64,000 bases of DNA. It comes from Stella humosa. GTDB lineage: Bacteria; Pseudomonadota; Alphaproteobacteria; ATCC43930; Allostellaceae. The stretch covers positions 1,314,001 through 1,378,000 of the forward strand of contig NZ_AP019700.1 in assembly GCF_006738645.1 (NCBI RefSeq), written 5' to 3'. Below the pieces are notes generated by a model, which saw nothing but the letters and a program-made list of their open reading frames with translations, did no database searches and was not told where the DNA came from. A program made the translations under genes and the position numbers. Shown here piece after piece: positions 19,149-26,649 of this stretch. Numbering within the stretch: position 1 is the stretch's first letter; each line of letters starts with the position of its first letter.

Positions 19149-20753
19149 CTACTTCTTCTCGATGTTCCACATCGGCGGCACCGACGGGACCGTGATCACG
19201 CCGCTGATCTTGTCGGAACGATAGGCGACCGGGTTCACCCACTGGCCGAACGAGATGAACGGCACCTTCTCGTAGGCGGCCTTGCTGATGTCGATGGCGA
19301 TCTTCTTGCGGGCCGCCACGTCCGGGGCCAGCGCCCAGGTGCCGCGCAGCTTCTCGAAGTCCGCATCGCAGGGCCAGCCGAACCAGCTCTTCTCGCACGC
19401 CATCGGCAGCGCAGTGTTGGTCAGCGGGCTGGAAGCGCCCAGGGCCGAGCCGCCGGTGATGAAGATGTTCCAGCCACCCTGGGCCGGCGGCTCCTTCTTG
19501 GCGCGGCGAGAGACGACCGTGCCCCAGTCCATCGCCTGCACGTCGAGCTTCAGGAAGCCCGCCTTGCGCATCTGCTGGATGAGGACGAGGTTGGCCGGGT
19601 TGATGTAGGCGTGGTCGGTGGCGTGCAGCAGCGTGATCGGCTCACCCTTGTAGCCGGCCTCCTTGAAGAGCTGCTCGGCCTTCTTGTAGTCCTTGGGCGC
19701 CTTGTAGGGCTCAGAGCCCGCATCCGTCTCCATCGGCGTGCCGCAGCCGAAGTACGAGAAGCAGGGGCGCTGCAGCTTCTTGTCGGCCGCGATGGTGTCC
19801 AGGAAATCCTGGTTGTTGACGATGTGCAGCATCGCCTGCCGCGCCTTCACGTTGTTGAAGGGCGGGTGCAGGTGGTTGAGCTGCAGGATGCCGAGCGTGC
19901 CCTGGGCCGGGTGGGTCGCCAGCGTGACGCCGGGGGTGCCTTCCAGGATCGGCAGGAAGTCCGGCTGCGGGTTCTCCAGATAGTCGATCTCGCCCGCGGC
20001 CAGGGCTGCCTGGGCGGTCTGCGGATCGGGCATCCACAGCAGCTCGACGCGGTCGACCTTCACCACCTTGCCGCCGGCATGGCCGGATGCCGGCTCCTTG
20101 CGCGGGATGTAGTTGGGGTTCTTGATGTAGACGGTCTTGCTGCCCGGCACCCACTCGTCGCGCTTCAGGATGAAGGGACCGGACCCGACCACCTCGGTGA
20201 TCTGCTGCATCGGGTCGGTCAGGGCCTCCTTCTCGCGCATGATGAAGGGCATCGACGTGTCAGGCTTGCCCAGCAGGTCGACGAGCAGGCTGTAGGGCTC
20301 CTTCAGCTTCCACTCGAAGGTCTTGTCGTCGAGACCGTTGATGGCGTCCGTGTACAGCATGAGCTGGCGGCCGCCGCCGTCGCGCGCAGCCCAGCGCTTG
20401 ACGGACGCGATCACGTCCTTGGGCGTCACGGGGGTGCCGTCGGTGAACTTCAGCCCGTCGCGCAGCGTGAAGACATAGGTCTTCTTGTCCTCGCTGACGG
20501 TGAACTTCTCCACCATCTGCGGCTGCGTCTCGAGCTTCTCGTTCGGCGCGAACAGCATGTCGTAGACCATCATGCCGTGGATGCCGGCGATGACCTGCGT
20601 CGTCCAGATGGGGTCCAGCGTGCGCACGTCGGCGTGCATGGTGGCGCGCAGAACCTTCTGCTGCGCCAGGGCCGGCGTGGCGGGCAGTGCGGCCGCACCG
20701 GCGAGAAGAAGGGCGGCGAGCCAGCGAGCCGGCCGTTCCTGAACAGTTTTCAT
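19149..20753 (-). CDS. ABC transporter periplasmic substrate-binding protein, family 5 (SBP-7)
   Basis: 534 residues from ATG 20753 (MKTVQERPARWLAALLLAGAAALPATPALAQ), supported by a GGAGG ribosome site; an ATG 24 bases upstream lacks one. Mature start KVLRATMHADVRTLDP. Differences from the set include PCFSYFGC (the other copies read CYSYFGC or CYSYLGC), MACEKSWFGWPCD, and LLHATDHAYINPA (Ala at 382). It has a candidate promoter at 20837-20865 that overlaps the SBP-8 hairpin, and a terminator with a T-rich tail, so it is probably a single-gene unit. Confidence 0.92.
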   Translation of the reverse strand: MKTVQERPARWLAALLLAGAAALPATPALAQQKVLRATMHADVRTLDPIWTTQVIAGIHGMMVYDMLFAPNEKLETQPQMVEKFTVSEDKKTYVFTLRDGLKFTDGTPVTPKDVIASVKRWAARDGGGRQLMLYTDAINGLDDKTFEWKLKEPYSLLVDLLGKPDTSMPFIMREKEALTDPMQQITEVVGSGPFILKRDEWVPGSKTVYIKNPNYIPRKEPASGHAGGKVVKVDRVELLWMPDPQTAQAALAAGEIDYLENPQPDFLPILEGTPGVTLATHPAQGTLGILQLNHLHPPFNNVKARQAMLHIVNNQDFLDTIAADKKLQRPCFSYFGCGTPMETDAGSEPYKAPKDYKKAEQLFKEAGYKGEPITLLHATDHAYINPANLVLIQQMRKAGFLKLDVQAMDWGTVVSRRAKKEPPAQGGWNIFITGGSALGASSPLTNTALPMACEKSWFGWPCDADFEKLRGTWALAPDVAARKKIAIDISKAAYEKVPFISFGQWVNPVAYRSDKISGVITVPSVPPMWNIEKK

Positions 20754-20836
20754 GATGCCTCCAAGACGAGCGGCCACGCGGGGCGCCGCCTCTGATCCGG
20801 AGGGACGGGGGCGTTGGTCGGGCCGCGACGGCCCTC

Positions 20837-20865
20837 AGTAGAATGCCGCCGCCCCGCCCCGGCAA
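20837..20865 (-). promoter_or_regulatory. Candidate promoter of SBP-7, inside the SBP-8 stem-loop
   Basis: TTGCCG (20860-20865), 17-base spacer, TCTACT (20837-20842). The -35 box and spacer fall within the hairpin at 20848-20887, so the end of one receptor gene and the start of the next are interlocked. Confidence 0.5.
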
Positions 20866-20887
20866 GCGATTTCCGGGGCGGGGCGGC
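20848..20887 (-). terminator. Perfect 15-bp stem-loop after SBP-8
   Basis: GCCGCCCCGCCCCGG pairs exactly with CCGGGGCGGGGCGGC around a 10-base loop, starting 7 bases past the SBP-8 stop. It is the strongest hairpin in the array and is followed on the minus strand by CATTCTACTG rather than a U-tract. Confidence 0.55.
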
Positions 20888-20893
20888 CGGGCG

Positions 20894-22513
20894 CTATTTC
20901 TTCTCGATATTCCACATCGCCGGGATGGAGGGCGTGGAGATGACGCCGGACAGCTTGTCCGAGCGGTACGCGACCGGGCTCGTCCACTGCGCGAACGAGA
21001 CGAACGGCACCTGGTCGTAGAGTCGCTTGGACAGGTCGACCGCCAGCTTCTGGCGGGTCTCCAGGTCGGGCGCCAGGCCCCAGGCGCGCCGGGCCGCTTC
21101 GAACTCGGCGTTGCAGGGCCAGCCGACATTGGCTTTCTCGCAGCCCATGCCGATCCAGGTGTTGGTGACCGGGTTGGCCGAACTCAGCACCGTCGTGCCG
21201 GTGATGAAGATGTTCCAGCCGCCCTGGGCCGGCGTCTCGCGCTTGGCGCGGCGCGATACCACCGTGCCCCAGTCCATCGCCTGCACGTCGAGCTTCAGGA
21301 AGCTGGCGCGCCTGAGCTGCTGGATCATCACCAGGTTGGCGGGGTTGATGTACTGGTGGTCGGTGGCGTGCAGGATGGTGATGGGCTCGCCCTTGTAGCC
21401 CGCCTCCTTGAAGAGCTGCTCGGCCTTCTTCAGGTCCTTCGCCGCCTTGTAGGGCTCCGAACCGGCATCGGTCTCCATCGGCACGCCGCAGCCGAAATAG
21501 GAGTAGCAGAGCTTCTGCAGCTTCTTGTCGGCGGCGATGGTGTTGAGGAAGTCCTGGGGGTTGATGATGTGCAGCATCGCCTGCCGCGCCTTCACGTTGT
21601 TGAAGGGCGGGTGCAGGTGGTTGAGCTGGATCAGGCCCATGGTGCCCTGGGCTGGGTTGGTCTCCAGCTTGATGCCGGGGGTCGATTCCAGCATCGGCAG
21701 GAAGTCGATCTGCGGGTTCTCCAGATAGTCGATCTCGCCCGCGACCAGGGCCGACTGCGCGGTCTGCGGGTCGGGCATCCAGATGAACTCGACGCGGTCG
21801 ACCTTCACCACCTTGCCGCCGGCATGGCCCGATGCCGGCTCCTTGCGCGGCACGTAGTCGGCGAACTTGGCGTATATGGTCTTCGAGCCCGGCACCCACT
21901 CGTCGCGCTTGAAGACGAACGGGCCGGAGCCCACGACCTCGGTGATCTGCTGGAAGGGGTCGACCATCGCCTCCTTCTCGCGCATCACGAAGGGCAGGTT
22001 GGTGCCCTGCTTGGCCAGCGTGTCGAGGACGAGGCCGTAGGGCTCCTTCAGCTTCCACTCGAAGGTCTTGTCGCCGGTGGCCGTGATCGAATCGGTGAAG
22101 CCCATGAGCTGCTTGCCGGCACCGTCGCGCGCACCCCAGCGCTTCATCGAGGCGACGGCGTCCTTGGCCATGACCGGCGTGCCGTCATGGAACTTCAGCC
22201 CGTCGCGCAGGGTGAAGACATAGGTCTTGCGGTCCTCGCTGACGGTCCATTTCTCGACCATCTGCGGCTGCGGCTGCAGGTTGGCGTCGCTGGAGAACAG
22301 CGTGTCGTAGACCATGGCGCCGTGGATGCCGACGATCGTCTGGGTGGTCCAGAACGGGTCGAGCTGGCGCACGTCGGCATGCATGGTGGCGCGCAGCGTC
22401 TTGGGCTGCTGGGCCAGGGCCGGCAGGCTGGCGGCGGCCAGCACCGCGGTCGACACACCGGCCACGACCAGGGTCGCAAGGCGCAGCGGCGCCTGCGTCG
22501 AACGGATATCCAT
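20894..22513 (-). CDS. ABC transporter periplasmic substrate-binding protein, family 5 (SBP-8)
   Basis: 539 residues from ATG 22513 (MDIRSTQAPLRLATLVVAGVSTAVLAAASLPALAQ). The open frame runs far upstream, but only this ATG has a ribosome site (GGGAGG) and a signal peptide. Mature start KTLRATMHADVRQLDPFW; the Thr/Ser before LDP in the others is Gln. It joins the SBP-3/SBP-4 sub-group: ATDHQYINPA (Gln at 387) and GCEKANVGWPCN. It is the outermost copy, divergent from the ATP-grasp genes, with which it shares a 186-bp intergenic region. Confidence 0.92.
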   Translation of the reverse strand: MDIRSTQAPLRLATLVVAGVSTAVLAAASLPALAQQPKTLRATMHADVRQLDPFWTTQTIVGIHGAMVYDTLFSSDANLQPQPQMVEKWTVSEDRKTYVFTLRDGLKFHDGTPVMAKDAVASMKRWGARDGAGKQLMGFTDSITATGDKTFEWKLKEPYGLVLDTLAKQGTNLPFVMREKEAMVDPFQQITEVVGSGPFVFKRDEWVPGSKTIYAKFADYVPRKEPASGHAGGKVVKVDRVEFIWMPDPQTAQSALVAGEIDYLENPQIDFLPMLESTPGIKLETNPAQGTMGLIQLNHLHPPFNNVKARQAMLHIINPQDFLNTIAADKKLQKLCYSYFGCGVPMETDAGSEPYKAAKDLKKAEQLFKEAGYKGEPITILHATDHQYINPANLVMIQQLRRASFLKLDVQAMDWGTVVSRRAKRETPAQGGWNIFITGTTVLSSANPVTNTWIGMGCEKANVGWPCNAEFEAARRAWGLAPDLETRQKLAVDLSKRLYDQVPFVSFAQWTSPVAYRSDKLSGVISTPSIPAMWNIEKK

Positions 22514-22594
22514 TGTCCCTCCCGAAAATACGGCAGCGTTGTCGCCGGGCCGTTTCCCAATGGGCGGGAGGCCCCGGCGAACTGCTCTGCCACC

Positions 22595-22623
22595 AGTAGA
22601 CGGCCAAGCCCGCACGCCTGCAA
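22595..22623 (-). promoter_or_regulatory. Candidate promoter of SBP-8
   Basis: TTGCAG (22618-22623), 17-base spacer, TCTACT (22595-22600). The leader is about 75 bases. On the plus strand of the same gap, TTGACA stands at about 22656 but without a convincing -10 box. Confidence 0.45.
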
Positions 22624-22699
22624 CCGCTTTCGTTGCGCGTCCGGCGCGGCGCGCGTTGACAGGTCCCATCGACCACATGAACCTGCCGGGGCAGGCCGG

Positions 22700-24637
22700 A
22701 TGGGCGTTGGGGGGCGCACGGAATTGGCGACAGATCCGGCCGGGCAGGGAAGCAAGGACAGCGTCGACGACGGCACCGCCGCGGCGCCGCTGCGCATCCT
22801 GTCGCACTGGCCGATGGCCGCCGGCAACAAGCTGGGCGTGCGGCCGGGCATCGCGGTCGCGATCGAGATCGCGCCCGGTTTCGTCTGCGATCCCGAGGCC
22901 GTGCCGCGCCTGCTGTCGGCCCTGGCGCCGGACCTGGAGGACGAGTTCCGCCTGGCGCGGATCGAGGGACCGGCGGCGCCGCTGCCACGTGCCTTCGCCG
23001 GCCTGCTGGTGGCGCTCCTGGCCGAGGGCCGCGACCTTGCCGCACGGGTGGGCCGGCTGCACATGGAGGCGGGGCTGCGCTGGTACGTCCTGGTGGAGGA
23101 CGGCATCAGCACCCGGGCCGGGAGCGTGATCGGACTGGCGGCCGCCCTGTTCGGCCAAGCGATCGCCGGCGGGACCGCCAGCCCGGATCAGGTCCGGCGG
23201 CTGGCGGCCCTGTGCGGCAGCGCCACCGATCGCCTGCTGCATGGCGAGCGCGCCATGCTGGCGGTTGCCATCGAGGCCCGTTGCCCCGGCTGGCGCGGTG
23301 GGCGCCATGGCGGCACCATCGGGGCGATGGGCGAAGGCCGCGAGGGCGTACGGCTTCGCCACACCAGTACCATGCGCATGACGAGCCTGGGTGCCGACAT
23401 GGCCGAGCGCAAGGATCGGACGCAGATCCGCCTGGCCCGGGCCGGCCTGCCGGTGCCGCGCCAGGTCCGCGTGGCCGATGCCGCCGCGGCCTGTGCGGCG
23501 GCGTTGGAAATAGGCTATCCGGTCGTGGTCAAGCCGGTGGACGCCAGCAACGCCCGCGGCGTCTCGACGGGCCTGTCGACACCGGAGGCGGTGACGGCGG
23601 CCTTCGGCCTTGCGCGCGGCCACTCGTCCAGCATCGTCGTCGAATCGCAGCTTCCGGGCGAAGCATTCCGCCTGCTGGTCATCGGCGGGAAACTGGTCGC
23701 AACCGTGCTGAGCGCGCCGGCCCGCCTCGTCGGCGACGGCGTCCGGACCCTGGGCGAACTGGTCGAGGCGGCCAACCGGATTCCCGCCCGCCAGCGGCCG
23801 CGACCAATCCAGCGCCGGATCGAGTGGACGGCAGAGATCCTGGACTATCTGGGCCAGCGCGGCATGGGGCCAGAGACGGTCCCGGACGCCGGCGCGATCG
23901 TCGCCCTCCACTGGAGCGGGCATGGCGGGCGCGGCGGCTCGGCCATCGCAGTCACCGGTCCGGTCCATCCCGACAACCGCCGCGCCGCCTGCCAGGCGGC
24001 CGAGGTGATCGGCGTCGACGTCTGCGGCATCGACATGGTCCTGCCCGATATCGCCCGTTCCTGGCGCGAGACGGGGGGCGGCATCTGCGAGGTCAACCGC
24101 GCGCCCGGCATGCGCTATCACATCGTGGCCGATGGCCCGGATACGCCGGTGCTGGGCCGGTATGTCGACTATCTGCTGGCCCGGCCCGGCCAGCCGGATA
24201 GGGCCATGCCGCGCACCATTCCGATCCTGGTGTTCGTCGGCGGGGACGAACTGGAACAGCCGGCGCTCGCTTGTGCCCGCCGGCTCGAAAGCGGCGGGCT
24301 GGCCGTGGGGATCGCCACGGCCGGCAGCTATGCGGCGGCCGGGCTGCCCCTGGCCGATCCCGGGATCGGGTCGCCGCTGCGCCTGGCGCGCCTGGTCGAC
24401 GACCCGGCCGTCGCCGCGGTGGTGGCCGTCGTGCCGGCGGCGGCACTGCTGGCGGACGGCCTGGGCCATGGGCGCGTCGACCTGGCGATCTTTGCCGATG
24501 CCCGCCCGCCGCCCGCGGTCGCCAGCCTGCTGGGAAGGCTTGGGGCCGCGATCCTCTCGGTGGCGGACCTGGCGGATGGCAGGATCGTCGCCGACCTGCT
24601 CGCCCGGCATCCGGCCGGCGAGAGGTACGGCCGTTGA
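22700..24637 (+). CDS. Cyanophycin-synthetase-like ATP-grasp protein with a dead Mur-ligase remnant (copy A)
   Basis: 645 residues from ATG 22700 (start uncertain, weak ribosome site). Order matches CphA: N-terminal domain (about 30-160); the pre-grasp segment ending ERKDRTQIRLARAGLPVP (about 236-253); ATP-grasp with VVVKPVDASNARGV (276-288), SIVVESQLPGEAFRLLV, ARLVGDGVRT, VHPDN (422-426) and the metal/ATP end motif ICEVNRAPG (462-470). The remainder (505-600) follows the start of the CphA Mur-ligase domain (IPI..., VGIATAGSY, GLGHGRVDLAIFAD), but the P-loop GTNGKTT is replaced by GGDELEQ and the catalytic remainder is absent. The ATP-grasp half should still activate a carboxylate for amide ligation; the substrate is unknown. 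First of three tandem paralogues. Confidence 0.8.
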   Translation: MGVGGRTELATDPAGQGSKDSVDDGTAAAPLRILSHWPMAAGNKLGVRPGIAVAIEIAPGFVCDPEAVPRLLSALAPDLEDEFRLARIEGPAAPLPRAFAGLLVALLAEGRDLAARVGRLHMEAGLRWYVLVEDGISTRAGSVIGLAAALFGQAIAGGTASPDQVRRLAALCGSATDRLLHGERAMLAVAIEARCPGWRGGRHGGTIGAMGEGREGVRLRHTSTMRMTSLGADMAERKDRTQIRLARAGLPVPRQVRVADAAAACAAALEIGYPVVVKPVDASNARGVSTGLSTPEAVTAAFGLARGHSSSIVVESQLPGEAFRLLVIGGKLVATVLSAPARLVGDGVRTLGELVEAANRIPARQRPRPIQRRIEWTAEILDYLGQRGMGPETVPDAGAIVALHWSGHGGRGGSAIAVTGPVHPDNRRAACQAAEVIGVDVCGIDMVLPDIARSWRETGGGICEVNRAPGMRYHIVADGPDTPVLGRYVDYLLARPGQPDRAMPRTIPILVFVGGDELEQPALACARRLESGGLAVGIATAGSYAAAGLPLADPGIGSPLRLARLVDDPAVAAVVAVVPAAALLADGLGHGRVDLAIFADARPPPAVASLLGRLGAAILSVADLADGRIVADLLARHPAGERYGR

Positions 24638-24648
24638 CAGCCGGCCGC

Positions 24649-26649
24649 ATGCCCCTCGACCTTACCAGCCTGGAACCGCATGGAGAGGGGCGCGGGGTGC
24701 CAACAGGCCGGGAGGACGATGGAGGGAACGCCGGGGCCGGTGCGGCCGGCCCGCTGACCGTCATCGGCCACCTGTCGGTTGCGGCGGGCAACAGCCTCGG
24801 CCGCCGCCCGGCCCTGGCCGTCACGATCGAGACCGCCCCCGACGCTGCCTGCGACCATCAAGTGGTCGGCGCCCTTCTGTCGACCCTGGGCAGCGATCTG
24901 GAGGATGAGTTCCGGATGGCGCGGGTCACGGGATCGCCGGCCCCGCTGCCACGCGCCTTCGCCGGCATCATGGTGGCGCTGCTGGCCCAGGGCAGCGATC
25001 TCGCCGCCCGGGTGCACGCCCTGCCGCCCGCGGGGCGCCCGCGCTGGCTGGTCCTGATCGAGAACGGCGTGGCGCTGCGGGCCGAGGCGGTGCTGGGCCT
25101 GGCGGTGGAACTGCTGCGTTGCGCGATCGCCGGGCAGGTGGCGGACCAGCCCGTCGAGCGGTGGCTGGAGGCCCACTGCGGCACGGCCTCCGACCGCTTC
25201 GGGCGTCTGGAACGGGCGGCCACGGTCCGCGCGGTCGAGGCGCGCGGCCATGTCTGGCGGGGCGGGCCGCGCGGGCCGGTCGGCGTGATCGGCGAAGGGC
25301 GCCGGGCCGTCCGCCTGCGCCATACCGTCACCATGCGCACAATGTATCCGGGCGCGATATTGGGGGAGCGCAAGGACCGGACCGTGCAGCGGCTGGCGCG
25401 CGCCGGCCTGCCGGTCGCGCGACAGGTTCGCGTGGCCGATGCCGCCGCGGCCCGGGCGGCGGCGGCCGAGATCGGTTTCCCGGTCGTGGTGAAGCCACTC
25501 GACCGGAGCAATGCCCGCGGCGTCACCATCGGCCTGACGACGCCGGAGGACGTGAGCGCGGCGTATGCCGCGGCTAGTGCGTACTCGCCCGATATCGCGG
25601 TGGAGGCGCAGTTGCCGGGCCTTGCCTATCGCCTCCTGACGATCGACGGTCGGTTCGTGGCGGCGGTCGTCAGCACGCCGGGACGCCTCGTCGGCGACGG
25701 GCGGCGCTCGCTGCGCGAACTGGTGGACGAGGCCAATCGCATACCCCGGCGCCAGCGGCCGCGGCCGATCCAGCGCCCGATCGCCTGGACGCCGGAGATC
25801 ATCGAGCACCTCGCCCGGCACGGCCTGGAGCCGGACGGGGTGCCGGCCGCCGGATCGGTCGTGTCGCTGCACTGGAGCGAGCAGGGGCGTCATGGCGGCT
25901 CCATCCTGGGGGTCGATGGCCCTATCCACCCCGACAACCGCATGGCCGCCTGCCAGGCGGCCGACCTGGTCGGCATCGACGTCTGCGGCATCGACATGGT
26001 CCTGCCCGACATCGCCCGTTCCTGGCGCGAGACGGGGGGCGGCATCTGCGAGGTCAATCGTTCGCCGGGCCTGCGCTATCACATGGTGGCCGATGGCGCC
26101 GAAACGCCCGTGCTGGGCCGCTACCTCGACCATCTGCTCGATTGTCCGTGCCCGTGCCCGTTCGGCCCGTCCGGCGCGGATGGCCCGGGCGGGCCCCGCA
26201 CCATCCCGATCCTGGTCTTCGTCGGCGGCGGCGAAATGGAAGCGCCGGCGCTGGCCGCCGCCGCCCGGCTGGAGCGGCACGGCCTGGCCCCGGGCCTGGC
26301 GACGGCCAGCCGCTACATGGCGGCGGGGCTGCCGCTGGTCGATCCAGGACGCAACCAGGCGGGCCGGGTGCGCCGGCTGGTCGACGACCCCGCGATCGGT
26401 GCCGTGGTGGTGGTGGTCGAGCCGGCCGCCCTGCTGGCGCAGGGGTTCGGTCACGAGCGGGCCGATCTGGCGATCCTCGCTGACCGGCCGGGGGCGCTGG
26501 CCGAGCGGGCGGCGGCCGTGCTGGCCGGCATCGGGGCCGCGCGGGCTTCGCTCGCCATGGCGGCGGACGGTATCGTGATCGACCGGATTGCCGTGGCGCA
26601 TCAGGGTGGGAACCATGGCGACGTCAGGTGGACCGATGGTGGGTACTGA
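24649..26649 (+). CDS. Cyanophycin-synthetase-like ATP-grasp protein with a dead Mur-ligase remnant (copy B)
   Basis: 666 residues from ATG 24649, 11 bases after copy A stops. A GTG at 24697 with GGAGAGG upstream is an alternative and would give 650 residues. It is collinear with copy A: ERKDRTVQRLARAGLPV, VVVKPLDRSNARGV, DIAVEAQLPGLAYRLL, GRLVGDGRRSLREL, IHPDN, CGIDMVLPDIARSWRETGGG and ICEVNRSPGLRYH all remain. The Mur-like tail has VGGGEMEAPAL where CphA has its GTNGKTT P-loop, and it ends after FGHERADLAILAD plus a short tail. So the ATP-grasp active site is intact and the second ligase site lost, as in copy A. Identity to A is high in the ATP-grasp part and lower at both ends, which argues for an old duplication. 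Confidence 0.8.
   Translation: MPLDLTSLEPHGEGRGVPTGREDDGGNAGAGAAGPLTVIGHLSVAAGNSLGRRPALAVTIETAPDAACDHQVVGALLSTLGSDLEDEFRMARVTGSPAPLPRAFAGIMVALLAQGSDLAARVHALPPAGRPRWLVLIENGVALRAEAVLGLAVELLRCAIAGQVADQPVERWLEAHCGTASDRFGRLERAATVRAVEARGHVWRGGPRGPVGVIGEGRRAVRLRHTVTMRTMYPGAILGERKDRTVQRLARAGLPVARQVRVADAAAARAAAAEIGFPVVVKPLDRSNARGVTIGLTTPEDVSAAYAAASAYSPDIAVEAQLPGLAYRLLTIDGRFVAAVVSTPGRLVGDGRRSLRELVDEANRIPRRQRPRPIQRPIAWTPEIIEHLARHGLEPDGVPAAGSVVSLHWSEQGRHGGSILGVDGPIHPDNRMAACQAADLVGIDVCGIDMVLPDIARSWRETGGGICEVNRSPGLRYHMVADGAETPVLGRYLDHLLDCPCPCPFGPSGADGPGGPRTIPILVFVGGGEMEAPALAAAARLERHGLAPGLATASRYMAAGLPLVDPGRNQAGRVRRLVDDPAIGAVVVVVEPAALLAQGFGHERADLAILADRPGALAERAAAVLAGIGAARASLAMAADGIVIDRIAVAHQGGNHGDVRWTDGGY

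Noticed and set aside
22656-22690. TTGACA promoter for ATP-grasp copy A
   Set aside because: TTGACA is present, but the sequence 17 bases on (GAACCT) is a poor -10 box; not listed as a feature.
22514-24610. Long extension of the SBP-8 frame upstream of 22513
   Set aside because: It runs antisense to the ATP-grasp gene, and only the ATG at 22513 has a ribosome site and signal peptide.
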